Assembly (NCBI RefSeq): GCF_000276665.1
Contig: NW_004955447.1
Coordinates: 13,080,354 to 13,144,353, forward strand
Direction: 5' to 3'
DNA: 64,000 nucleotides
DNA from: Chinchilla lanigera
Lineage: Eukaryota > Chordata > Mammalia > Rodentia > Chinchillidae
Part shown: one piece after another, positions 24,965 through 35,650 of the stretch
Layout of the letters: each line of letters begins with the position of its first letter
Numbering within the stretch: the stretch's first letter is position 1
Program-made: the position numbers and the translations under genes
The notes under the pieces: model-generated
What the model saw: only the letters and a program-made list of their open reading frames with translations
The model's database searches: none
Told to the model about the DNA's origin: nothing

Positions 24965-25894
24965 NNNNNNNNNNNNNNNNNNNNNNNNNNNNNNNNNNNN
25001 NNNNNNNNNNNNNNNNNNNNNNNNNNNNNNNNNNNNNNNNNNNNNNNNNNNNNNNNNNNNNNNNNNNNNNNNNNNNNNNNNNNNNNNNNNNNNNNNNNNN
25101 NNNNNNNNNNNNNNNNNNNNNNNNNNNNNNNNNNNNNNNNNNNNNNNNNNNNNNNNNNNNNNNNNNNNNNNNNNNNNNNNNNNNNNNNNNNNNNNNNNNN
25201 NNNNNNNNNNNNNNNNNNNNNNNNNNNNNNNNNNNNNNNNNNNNNNNNNNNNNNNNNNNNNNNNNNNNNNNNNNNNNNNNNNNNNNNNNNNNNNNNNNNN
25301 NNNNNNNNNNNNNNNNNNNNNNNNNNNNNNNNNNNNNNNNNNNNNNNNNNNNNNNNNNNNNNNNNNNNNNNNNNNNNNNNNNNNNNNNNNNNNNNNNNNN
25401 NNNNNNNNNNNNNNNNNNNNNNNNNNNNNNNNNNNNNNNNNNNNNNNNNNNNNNNNNNNNNNNNNNNNNNNNNNNNNNNNNNNNNNNNNNNNNNNNNNNN
25501 NNNNNNNNNNNNNNNNNNNNNNNNNNNNNNNNNNNNNNNNNNNNNNNNNNNNNNNNNNNNNNNNNNNNNNNNNNNNNNNNNNNNNNNNNNNNNNNNNNNN
25601 NNNNNNNNNNNNNNNNNNNNNNNNNNNNNNNNNNNNNNNNNNNNNNNNNNNNNNNNNNNNNNNNNNNNNNNNNNNNNNNNNNNNNNNNNNNNNNNNNNNN
25701 NNNNNNNNNNNNNNNNNNNNNNNNNNNNNNNNNNNNNNNNNNNNNNNNNNNNNNNNNNNNNNNNNNNNNNNNNNNNNNNNNNNNNNNNNNNNNNNNNNNN
25801 NNNNNNNNNNNNNNNNNNNNNNNNNNNNNNNNNNNNNNNNNNNNNNNNNNNNNNNNNNNNNNNNNNNNNNNNNNNNNNNNNNNNNNNNNNNNNN
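24965..25894. other. assembly gap, 930 N
   Basis: 930 N. From the flanks it should hold the rest of an ID A-tail, the first L1 3' UTR monomer and the end of L1 ORF2. ORFs drawn across it are artefacts. Confidence 0.99.
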
Positions 25895-28800
25895 TGACAA
25901 ATTGCACTGCTATAAACATGGATGCACATACATCTCTGTGGTATGATGTTTTCAGTTCTGGAAAAACACCCAGGAGAATAGCTGGATTGAATGGGACCTC
26001 TAATCCTAGTTTACTGAGGAATCTCCAGACTGATTTCCACAGTGGTTGCACTAGTCTACACTCCCACCAACAGTGGAGAAGAGTTCCTTTTTCCCCACAG
26101 CCCCTCCAGCACTTGTTATGGGTTGGTTTCTTGACAATAGCCATTCTTTCTGGGGTAAGATGGAATCTCAGTGTTGTTTTTTTTGTTGTTGTTGTTTGTT
26201 TTTCTCCGGTACCGGGAACCAAACTCATGACCTTGCGCTTGCCAGGCAGGTGCTTTTGCCGCTGAGCTAAATCCCCAGCCCCTCAGTGTTGTTTTAATTT
26301 GCATTTCTTGATCAACTAATGATGTTGAACATTTTTTTTTTTTTTTGTATTTATCTGCCATTTGTGTTTCTTCGTGTGAGAAGTGTGTATTCATCCAGAT
26401 GCCTATTTTTCGATTGGGTCTTTGCATTTGGGGGGCCTGATTTTTTACATTCTTTATATGTTTAGAGAGGAGTCCTTTGTCTGAGGGACAGGTGACTAAA
26501 ATTTTTTCCCAATTCATAGGTTTTCCTTTCACCCTCTTGGTGATTTCTTTTGATGTGCAAAAACTTTTCAAGAAGATGAGATCCCAGTTGTTGATTCTTT
26601 GAAGTATTTCCTGTGCAGTTTGGTTTTTGTTCATGAACTCTACCTATGCCTATGTCTTTAAGACTTCCATTTACTTTCTCTTCTAACACATCTAGTGTTT
26701 TTGTTTTAATATTTAAATCCTTAAGCATATTGAGTTCATTATCATACCTGGTGATAAGCTTGGGTCAAATTTTCACCTTCAGCAAGTGGAAAGCCAGTTT
26801 TCCAGCATCATTTATTAAAGAGGCTATCTTTCTTCCAGCAAACATGTTTGACCCCTTTGTCAAAGACAAGGTGGCTGACTGTCTTTGTGGTTGTGTCTCA
26901 TCTTCTAGTCTGTTCCATTGATCTTCAGGTCTGTTTTTTTTGTTTGTTTGTTTGTTTTGTTTTTTTGCCAATACCCTGCTGATTTTATCACAATAGCTTT
27001 GTTGTATAATTTCAAATCAGGGATAGTGATACTTCCTGCCTTGCCTTTGTTTCCCAGGCTTATTTTTGATATTCTGGGTCTCTTTTTGTTCCAGATGAAT
27101 TTTAGGAATATTTTCTCTAGGTTTGTAAGGTATGCCAATGATATTTTCCCTGGAATTGCATTAAATCTGTTTAACAATTTTAGGAGTATGGCCATTTTCA
27201 CAGTGTTGGTTCTTCCTATCCATGAGCAAGGATTATCTTTCCATTTTTTGAAATCCTCTTCAATCTCTTTTGTCAGAGTACTGTAATTTTCACCGTATAG
27301 ATCTTTTACTTCTTTTATTAGATTAATTCCTAAGTGGAATTCAATTTTTTTGGATGCTATTGTGAAAAGTATAGTTTCCCTTATTTCTCTCTGAGTACAT
27401 TTGTTGTTTGTGTATAGGAATGCTACTGATTATTGAGTGTTGATTTTGTATCCACCTATGCTACTGAATCTGTTGATTAATTCTGGGAGTCTTTTAGTGG
27501 AGTTTTTGGGGTCTTCTATGTAAAGTATTATGTCATCTGTGAATAAAGACAACTTCACTTCTTCCTTCACTACCTTTATTCCTTTTATTTCTCTCTCTAG
27601 TATAATTGCTCTGGCTAGTGTTTCCAGAACTATGTTGAATGGGAGTGGGGACAGCGGGCATCCTTGTCTTATTTCTGATTTTAAAGTGAAAGCTTTCGGT
27701 TTTTGTCCATTTAGCATGATTTTGGTTGTTTGTTTGTCATAGACGACTTTTATCAGGTTAAGGTAAAGTCCATCCATGCCAAAGTTCTGTAAAGTTTTTA
27801 TCATGAATAAGTGTTGGAACTTATCAAAAAGTTTTTCTGCACCTATTGAGATGATCATGTGATTCTTGTTTTTAACACTGTTGATATGGTGCATTATATA
27901 GATTGATTTGCATATATTGAACCATCCCTGCATTCCTAGGATGAATCCCACTTCGTCATGGTATATTATCTTCTTGATGATTTGCTGCATTCTATTAGCT
28001 AGTATTTTATTGAGAATTTTCTCTTCTATGTTCATCAGGGAGATTGGCCTGTAGTTCTCTTTTTTGGTTAGTTCTTTTTCTGGTTTTGGTATCAGGAAAA
28101 TACTTGCCTCCAGGAATGAGTTTGGGAGAATTGCTTCCCTTGTTATTTCTTTAAAGAGTTTGAGAAGAACTGGTGTTAAATCTTCTCTGAATTTCTTGTA
28201 GAATTCACCTGTGAATCCATCAGGACCTGTGGTTTTTGTTGTTGGTAAGTTTTACATTACATTTTCAATTTCATTGGCTAATATTGGATTATTCAAGATT
28301 TTTGTATCTTTTTGATTCAGTTTTGGTAATTCATATATACCTAGAAATCTGTCCATTTCTTCTACATTTTCCATCAGATGACAGTAAAGATTTTCAAAGT
28401 AGGTATTGATGATCTTCTAATTTTCTACAGAATCTGTAGTGATTTCACCCCTTTTATTCCTTATTGCATGAATTTGCATTTTTTCTTTCCTTTTTTGATA
28501 TGATTGGCTAGGGGTTTATCAATTTTGTTTATTTTTTCAAAGAATCAACTCTTTGATTTATTAATTCTTTGTATTGTTTTCTTAGTTTCAATTGCATTAA
28601 TTTTTGCTGTCATCATTATAATTTCCTCTTTCTTTAGGCTTTGGGATTAACTTGCCCCTCTTTTTGTAGAAGTTGGAGGTGTAACATAAGGTTGTTTATT
28701 TGTGCTCATTCTGTTTTCCTGATGTGGGAAACCACTGCTATAAATTTCCCTATGAGAATTGCTTGCATTGCATGCTACAGGTTCTGGTAGTTTGTATCTA

Positions 28801-29629
28801 CATTTTCATTTCAATGTAAATTGTGTTTAATTTCTGCTTTAATTTCTTCTGTGACCCATTGGTTTTTCAGGAGGATCTTACTTAATTTCCAAGTCTTTAT
28901 GGAGTTTTTGTGATTTCTTTAATCATTTATTTACAGTTTCATTGCACTGTGGTCCAATAGTATGCATGGGGTAATTTCAATTCCTTTGCATTTACTTAAG
29001 TATGTTCTATGTGCTAGCATATGGTCTATTTTAGAGACTGTCTCATGTGCAGTTGAGAAAAAAATATGTTTTTGGGTGGAATACTCTGTAAAGGTCTGCT
29101 AAGTCCACTTGTTCACATGTTTGGTTTAGTTCTAGTATTTCTTCACTGATTTTTTATCTAGTTGATCTATCTCTTTGTGACAGTGTGGTGTTAAAATCCT
29201 CTGTTACAATTGTGTTATTACTTATTTGATTTTTCATGTCTGTTAAAATTTGCCTTATATATTTGGGTGCTTCTTCATTTGGTGCATATATATTTATGAT
29301 TGTTATCTCTTCCTCTTGAAGCTTTCCCTTAACAAGTATATAGTGACCTTCTTTATCTCTTTTGATCACTATTGGTTTGCAGTTCACCTTGTTTACAAAC
29401 AGAATGGCTACTCCTTTTTTATGGGTTCCTGTTACATGGAGTATTGGTTTCCATCTTTTAACTTTTAGTCTCTGGATTTCCTCTTGAGTGAAATGCGTTT
29501 CTTGTATGCAGCATAATATTGGATTTTGTTTCTTGGTCCACTCTGCCAGTCTGGTTTTTTTTTGATTGGTGAATCGAGGCCACTTACATTAATGGTTATT
29601 ACTGATATATATTGAGTCACCTTTGTCAT
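25895..29629 (-). pseudogene. L1 ORF2, broken (endonuclease and reverse transcriptase)
   Basis: Minus-strand pieces in several frames follow the L1 ORF2 order. The start (about 29629) is followed by an endonuclease segment: IKRDKEGHYILVKGKLQEEE and NIYAPNEEAPKYI around 29154-29387, where the usual GDFN reads EDFN. The reverse transcriptase lies at 27430-28035 with RQGCPLSP; the active-site motif reads FTDD at 27532-27543 where L1 normally has FADD. A C-terminal segment at 26905-27201 precedes the cysteine knuckle [18 protein letters not shown] (26058-26111). An ID insertion at 26181-26282 and a CAAA-rich expansion near 26935-26968 interrupt it. The 3' end lies in the gap. Confidence 0.9.
26181..26282 (-). 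mobile_element. ID SINE inside L1 ORF2
   Basis: Minus-strand ID (head AGCCCC at 26282, tail T-rich with TTG repeats at 26181-26200). Perfect target duplication TCAGTGTTGTTTT at 26168-26180 and 26283-26295. It entered the L1 after ORF2 was already in place. Confidence 0.96.
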
Positions 29630-29729
29630 GTTATTTTCCAGCTGTTGGTCCTGTACTTTTCCCCTCTGTTTAATTGCTTACCTTGCCTAGTAGTTTTTTT
29701 CTATTGTTGGTCTTGAGATTGTGGTCATT

Positions 29730-30552
29730 TTTAATGTCTTTGTAGAATATCTTTCAGTAACCTTTGTAGGACTGGGTTGGTGCTCATGGATTTCTTCAGT
29801 TGATCTTCATTGTGGAAGTATATTATTTCTCCACCAATTTTGAAAGATAGCTTTGCAGGGTACATCAATCTGGATTGGAAGTTGTTTTCTTTCAGGACCT
29901 GAAATACTTCATTCCAAGCTCTTTTTTGAGTAGTGTTAAGAAGTCTGTTGTGATTCTGATGGGTTTTCCTGCACAGGTGATCTTTTTCTTTTCTCTAACA
30001 GTTTTTAATATTCTATTCTTTTGCTGAATTTCTGCGATGTTGATTATTATGTGTCTGGATGTAGATTTACTTTGGTTATGGCTTATTGGGGTTCTATATG
30101 CCCCACTTACCTGTATATAAGGTTCTTATCCCATGTTTCAGAAATTTTCTGCTATTACTTCTGCAAAAAGTCTCTTTATGGCATTCATGTTGCCTTCTGC
30201 TCCTTCTTTGACACCTATCAGCCTTATGTTGTTCTACTTTGCCTCATCTTGCTGCTGTTGAATTGTTATTTGCTGTTCCTTTACAATTTTTAAGAGATCT
30301 TTTCTTTCATTATCAGTAGCTGAAATGCTGCCTTCAAGGTCTGAAAGTCTATGTTCCATTTCATTCAAGAGGTTCTTCCAGCTTTCAATGGAATTTTTAA
30401 TTTCCTGCATGTCTCTTTGAATCTGTTCCATGCATTCTAATGCTTTCCTATACTGGTCATTCAAGGTTTCCATCATTTTTCTGTACTCCCCTATTTTTTT
30501 TATCTATGTCTTCTTTTGATATGCCCAGCAATTCTTTCATTACGGTTGTCAT
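29730..30552 (-). pseudogene. L1 ORF1, broken (RNA-binding protein)
   Basis: An ATG at 30552 opens an MTTVMKELLG start, then the frame shifts at an A-run near 30500. A coiled-coil piece follows at 30234-30476 (RKALECMEQIQRDMQEIKNS, heptad-like, ending in QQQQDEAK). Past a further frame change, the C-terminal domain can be recognised from KRAWNEVFQVLKE and SRLMYPAKLSFKIGGEI around 29800-29950. ORF1p normally trimerises through the coiled coil and coats L1 RNA. Confidence 0.8.
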
Positions 30553-30809
30553 TTTTTTTTTTTTACCTGAGCAATTATTTTTGACCTGATTTCCTCTATA
30601 GGTGATGTAGTTGATTCTTTACTTTAGTTGCTATCATTTCAGAAATTTCAGATGTGTGACTTCCATATTTTTCCATGTTGATGTTTCCTGGACTTGTTCT
30701 GGGTGGGGTTTTTAGCTGCAATTGCAGTTTACTTCTTCTTTTTGTCATTTTCAAATCTCCCTAGGTTCCTGGGGATTCAGTTTCATTCTTGAGATGGTGG
30801 TATGATGCG

Positions 30810-31132
30810 TATACAGGAGTCCAAGGCCCTCAGACAGCTCACTAACGCTTTCTATACAAGGCTCCTTCCCCCAGTGGCAGTGTGGGGTGAGCCAGAGCAC
30901 CTGGGCACCCAGACAGCTTACTGAGGCTTCCCAGTCCAAGGCCCCTTCCTGCCTTGGTGGCAGGGCCCAGGACAGGAGGATCTGGGCTCTCAGACAGCTC
31001 ATGGAGTCTTCCTGGTCCAAGAAACTTGCCCTACAATGGCTGCAGGGGGCAAGGTCCTGAGGACCCAGGTTCCCAGACAGCTCACTGAGGCTTCCCAAGT
31101 CTAAGAAACCTCTCTGTGATGGCAGTGGGGGC
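30810..31132 (-). repeat. L1 5' UTR tandem monomers, about 80 bp each
   Basis: A tandem array: the motif CAGACAGCT starts at 30831, 30910, 30991 and 31074 on the plus strand, giving spacings of 79, 81 and 83 bp, plus a partial copy at the left end. Each unit also has a CCAAGNNCCTTCCYNC-like block. It lies immediately upstream of ORF1 in the place of the L1 promoter, as monomer arrays do in mouse L1, but the sequence is different. An ORF across the array (30751-31098) is a by-product. Confidence 0.85.
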
Positions 31133-32429
31133 TGGATTTTTGATTACTGAAAGAAATTATGTCTTCACAAATGTATGCCCTAGCAAAAGAATGGAAAATT
31201 GCCTGGATGAACCCTGGAAGTGTTCAAGTAGAGATGTCCTGATGTGTAATGAAAATGTGTGTGTGCTTTTTTAGGTGAGTGTGAATGAGGGTGATCCTTC
31301 ATTCCTGCACCATTGATCAACCTAGTTATCCCACTGATTTTTGCTTTCTTTGACTGTCTATTATGTGTGAAATCCTTTGACAATCATTTGCATGAGAAAT
31401 ACTTATGAATAATCCTACCTTGCACTCTAATAGAAAAAATATACAGACAAAAGCATCCAATATTAAGTGTGAACATACCTAAGGATGGGGAAATATTTAA
31501 ATAGCACAAACCAGTAAGGTGCCATGAAAGTTTCAGGTATGTTGGTGAGGAAGTGATTGGTAGTGCAGAAAAAAAATGGGAGAGAAATCATATAATTCAA
31601 AATAGCCAAGTAAATACTACAGTATTCTGAGTCTGAGAAGCTGTGATAAGAAAAGGTTGGAAAACTGTTGTGTGTGAGATGATAAAATGTTTAAAGAAAT
31701 AATATTATATCATTAAAGGTTGGCATATTCTTGAAATGTTTATTGTTGGAAGACAAAGGAGTGAATATTGAAAAGAAAAATTCCAACCAGTAAGTTTATT
31801 AAAATTATTCAAGAGAGAGAGAATTTCCATAGTAGGTAGGGAAATAAAGCCAATACAATGACATGAGAACAATTTCAAGTATAAACAAACCAAAAACTCT
31901 TTGCAATTGAATGGTTATACAGAGAACAGTATGTAGAAGTAAGAAGTAATGATGCTGAGAATGCATACAATCAGAAGAAACATATAATTCAGAAGAGTAG
32001 ATAAAAATAGACAAATTAGCCTGTCCTTAGACATTTGGATCATAACGGCTAGAATATTTAACTCTGTGGAGAAACAGGTATTTCTTCCTTTGGAAATACA
32101 TAGTGGAGTGTTGGAGTAACTTTTCCCAATCCTGTTTATTTCTGCATTTCAGCTTCTGTTGAAATACTTCACTTTAAAAAGTATTTCTATCTTATGTATG
32201 CTTGCTATTTTGTAACTTTTGTGTGGTCACAATCATAAAATTTAGTTCACTGGATTTTACAAGTTCTGGCATATTATCAACTTTTAAAAGAAAACATGAA
32301 GAGAATGACCAAACTTATCTACATTTAATTTGTTGATACAAGGTCTATTTAATGACAAGTGGCCAGTAATAGCTAAACATCTCTGAAACTGAAGCCCAGG
32401 CATAGTCTTATCTTATAATTAAACAAAGT
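31133..32429. other. AT-rich sequence, nothing recognised
   Basis: No gene or repeat that I can support. Confidence 0.45.
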
Positions 32430-32557
32430 CATAAATTTTAAAGTTTTTCTTCACTATCTCTTCATCCCCTTTCCTCTTCCAAATTATCCATGTCATTGTT
32501 AGCTATTACCTATCTTTTATTTTGTCCTTTAATTTATTTGTATTTTGTATCTCTCAT
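32430..32557 (-). mobile_element. L1 3'-region fragment, left part
   Basis: CTTCATCCCCTTTCCTCTTC and AGCTATTACCTATCTTTTATTT match the L1 remnant at 13.4-13.6 kb in order. Continues after the MaLR at 34935. Confidence 0.55.
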
Positions 32558-32953
32558 TGTCTTGGTTACTTTTCTCTCATTGCTGAGACAAAATACCCAA
32601 TGCCCAAAATGAAGGAAGGAAAGGTTTATTTAGCTTACAGTTTGTGGAGGTTTCAGTCCATACTTGATTGGCTCCGAGGCAGAAGACAGCAAAGCAACAA
32701 GAGCAAGGGGAAATGGCAGCTGAACAGCAATGCAGCCAGAGCAAAAGGGAGGAATGGCAGCAAGCAGCTTCTTTCCCTGCCTTACTTTGTAAAAAGGCTA
32801 CCCCCACCTAAAGGGCTTGTAGCTCTCACATAATTTTTGCCCTCCTCTTCCACAGGCTCAGGATGTATACAAAGTAAGCACCCTGGCTTCCTGCTAAGTC
32901 ACTTAGCCAAACCTCTAGACTCCCCAAGTTGACACAATGTATCAACCATAACA
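32558..32953 (-). repeat. 3' LTR of the 32.6-kb MaLR
   Basis: In sense, starts TGTTATGGTTGATACATTGT and ends CCAAGACA. The 3' part (GGACTGAAACCTCCACAAAC onward) matches the LTR at 9.5 kb; the first part does not. Confidence 0.92.
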
Positions 32954-33208
32954 CTCCACTCCTTGTCAACTTGGCAACCAGATACATTTCTTTAAACCAG
33001 TTTCCAGATACAAAGACATGTTATTACATTAAAACCATAACATTTCGACCCCCAAAGACTCATGTACATCAATTTATGCAAAAGGCATTTAGTCCATCTG
33101 CAAGAGTTGCCAAAGTCCTAACAGTTTCAGCATTGCTGAAGAGTCCAAGTCCCAAATCTCTGAGATGAAGGCAAACTCTTAGTTGTGACCCCCTGTACAA
33201 ATGAAAAG

Positions 33209-33715
33209 TTAAACACTTCCAACATTCAATGGCACAAAATAAGCAGTACCATTCCAAAAGGTACAAACAAGGGGATACAGAGCATGGAGAGCAAAGCAAG
33301 TCCAAAATCCAGCAGGGCTAACATTATGTCCTGTAGTTCCATGACCAGCATCTGAAGCAATCTGTGGCACACTGTAAGCTCCAAAGGGCTTGCATGAGTT
33401 CGCCCCTATGGCACTTCTGGTGGTTACAGCTTCCATGACTTCTCTCTTAGGCCGGCTTTGCTCCCTCCTTGCAGCTTTCCTTAGATGATCCATGGTCCTA
33501 GCTTTTCTAAACTTCTGAAGTCTCCAGGGCACCTTTTGCTTCATACTCACAGCCTCACACACTGCCCTCTCAGGGGCACACTGCCTGGCCTCCCAGGCCT
33601 TTTGAAATCTGGGTGGAAGCCTCTTTAACCTCAGAGCTGTTGCATTCTCCATGCACCTAAAGCCAGGGCCACATGGATGATGCCAAGGTCTGCTGCTACC
33701 TGGAGCAGTAGCCAA
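33209..33715 (-). pseudogene. MaLR internal ORF, second part
   Basis: Same frame as the upstream part at 33755-34492, after one TGA. It runs from KKEENLATAPG-like codons through RLKRLPPRFQKAWEAR and EVMEAVTTRSAIG to GTAYFVPLNVGSV and a stop at 33209. The 9.5-kb copy carries a TAA and a 1-bp deletion that this copy lacks. Confidence 0.6.
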
Positions 33716-33754
33716 GTTTTCCTCTTTCTTGGCCGCAGGGGTCGAGTGCCTGGA

Positions 33755-34492
33755 TCACTGGGCACTCTGAACCCAATTCCAAGGAACAAATTTTCTATGC
33801 TGCCACCATTCTGGAACCTGGTGCGACCGCTGCCGCCATTCGGGAACATGGCGCTCAGCAGCTTTCTTCTCAAGGCAAAGTCTGTCACCTTTGCAGTTTT
33901 GAGGTTGCAAAGGGTGGAGACTTGCTGCTTCCTGTGATGCCCTCAGGCCATCTTTTCTATTCTCCTGTTCCTTCTCAGCAAGAGAGATCTCCTCAGCCTT
34001 ATCTTTGTAGTCCACAGCTTTACTGGAGCTTCCTTTCTGGCCAAACTCATATTTTAAATCATCCTGCTGGACTCTTTGCTCTTGATTTTCAATATAAATC
34101 TGGCTAAAAGCCCCCAACAATAGCCATGCCACTTCCCCAACATTCGACTGCCTTGAAATTTCTTTTGCCAGATTAACCAGTCTGCTGCTGCACTTAATCT
34201 CAGTCTGAGGCAAAGTCTCTGGACATGAGCAAAATGCAGACAAACTTTCTGCCAAGCCGTAGCACACATCATCTGAGGTCCAACAACCAATGCAGTCCTT
34301 CTTCCTAGCAGAAACCTCCTGAACCTGGCCTTTACCGGCACAACTTCTATCAGCCTTCTGGGCTTCTGAGCTCTGACTAGAATCTCCCAGACAGAACAGC
34401 CGAAGGTGTTCTAGCAGTTCTCTTTCAGGCGACATCTCTGAACCTTTCCGAACACTTCCCACAAGCCATTTCCAAAGGCTGTTGAACCACAT
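33755..34492 (-). pseudogene. MaLR internal ORF, first part up to a nonsense codon
   Basis: 245 codons from the MWFNSLWKW start to a TGA at 33755-33757. The other MaLR copy has CGA here, so this looks like decay of a CpG. Counting through the TGA, the frame is 427 codons long. Length differences from the other copy are in whole codons, for example a 30-bp tandem duplication within EWRQRSHQVPEWWQ near the end. No known domain recognised. Confidence 0.6.
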
Positions 34493-34538
34493 GGTCAGAT
34501 ATAGTCACAGCAATGACCTCACTCCTTGTACCAAATTC

Positions 34539-34934
34539 TGTCTTGGTTACTTTTCTTTTGTTGCTGAGACAAAATACCCAACGCCCAAAATGAAGGAAGG
34601 AAAGGTTTATTTAGCTTACAGTTTGTGGAGGTTTCAGTCCATACTTGATTGGCTCCAAGGCAGAAGACAGCAAAGCAACAAGAGCAAAGGGGGAATGGCA
34701 GCTGAACAGCAATGCAGCCAGAGCAAAAGGAAGGAATGGCAGCAAGCAGCCTCTTTCCCTCCCTTACATTGTAAACAGGCTACCCCCAACTAAGGGGTAT
34801 GTAGCTCTCACATAATGTTTGCCCTCCTCTTCCACAGGCTCAGGATGTATACAAGAAAGCACCCTGGCTTCCTGCTGAGTCACTTAGCCAAACCTCTAGA
34901 CTCCCCAAGTTGACACAGTGTATCAACAGTAACA
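34539..34934 (-). repeat. 5' LTR of the 32.6-kb MaLR
   Basis: In sense, starts TGTTACTGTTGATACACTGT at 34934 and ends CCAAGACA at 34539, next to the internal start GAATTTGGTACAAGGAGT. Confidence 0.92.
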
Positions 34935-35020
34935 CTCATATAAGAGAAACCAGGTAATATTCAAGCTTGTGTGTCTGACTTTACTTAACATTATGGTTCT
35001 GAGGTGGACACTGTGAGGGA
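34935..35020 (-). mobile_element. L1 3'-region fragment, right part
   Basis: ATAAGAGAAACCAGG, GCTTGTGTGTCTGAC and ACATTATGGTTCTGAGG match the L1 fragment at 12.65-12.72 kb and continue the piece left of the MaLR. Confidence 0.6.
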
Positions 35021-35149
35021 AGATGTCTGTCTCCAAGATTCTGAATTATGATATACTTCAATTGACAGTGAATTACTGTACTGTTTTTCCTTGTGGGCAT
35101 CTTTAAACTGGTTCCCCAATTAGTCCTGCCTCTTGATCACCACAGTCTT

Positions 35150-35650
35150 ACATAAAATTTCCTCACTCAAAATTGGTCTGTACAGAGGGACTAACTTCCA
35201 ATAAGTAAAAGAAGAGAAAAAAGAAAGTTAGCAAGCCGCTTTTTAAATTAGATGGCAGAGATACTGTGGCTTCTGCATGAGTGTCTTCCGTCTCTGTGAG
35301 GAAAGAAAGTTTCATGTTGCGATCGACTCTATGAAAAACTAACTCACAGATGCAAGAAAATAAGAATAAGGGATGTCTCTGGTCAACAATGGGGGAGGAG
35401 CTGACACTATCAGTCCCATAAGGAACTGAGTCATCCAAACCACCTGCATGAGCTTGGGAGTGGCTATTCGTCATTCTCACCTTCAGATGAGATCAAAGCC
35501 CAGCTGACAGGTTGGTTGCCTCCTGTCAGGCACCCAGCCAAGCCAAGTCTAATTCCTGGCATGCAGAAAATATGTGATTCAGGATCCTTTTTGTTTTAAG
35601 CTACTGAATTTTGGGGGAAAAATTTCCACAGTAGTAGGACACTGATACAT
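35150..35650 (+). mobile_element. MLT1-type LTR remnant
   Basis: The 3' end TTTGTTTTAAGCTACTGAAT, TTTGGGGGAAAAATTTCCAC, and AGGACACTGATACAT is the typical MLT1 ending. Upstream blocks (CAAAGCCCAGCTGACAGG, CCAGCCAAGCCAAG, TTCCTGGCATGCAG) fit the same element. Old and probably a solo LTR. Confidence 0.65.

Larger units (their letters stand above)
24359..31132 (-). mobile_element. near full-length L1 retrotransposon, decayed
   Basis: Reading on the minus strand from 31132: tandem 5' UTR monomers, ORF1, ORF2, then a repeated-monomer 3' UTR ending in an A-rich tail near 24359. Two ID elements lie inside it: one at 26181-26282 within ORF2 and one at 24869 in the 3' UTR. A 930-bp N gap removes the end of ORF2 and part of the 3' UTR. 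Both ORFs have stops and frameshifts, so it is immobile. L1 supplies the reverse transcriptase used by ID and B1 SINEs. The outer target duplication was not found, so the ends are approximate. Confidence 0.9.
32558..34934 (-). mobile_element. complete MaLR (ERVL-MaLR) provirus, minus strand
   Basis: Two 396-bp LTRs flank a 1585-bp internal region, bordered by the perfect 5-bp target duplication CTCAT (32553-32557 and 34935-34939). LTRs end TGTCTTGG on the plus strand (CCAAGACA in sense). They differ at about 22 positions by eye, so it is somewhat younger than the copy at 9.5 kb. The internal region is clearly homologous to that copy and carries the same reading frame. It interrupts an L1 fragment, which gives the order of insertion. 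Confidence 0.93.

Noticed and set aside
24771..26265. ORFs of 339-491 codons crossing the N gap
   Set aside because: They consist mostly of X from the 930 N. The real sequence at their ends is ID element and L1 ORF2.
26646..27286. Plus-strand ORFs of 70-122 codons at 26.6-27.7 kb
   Set aside because: They are the antisense shadow of L1 ORF2.
30751..31098. 115-codon ORF with repeated SELSGNLG/CLRAQ-like units
   Set aside because: It is the L1 5' UTR monomer array read through; the repetition is of DNA, with no coding evidence.
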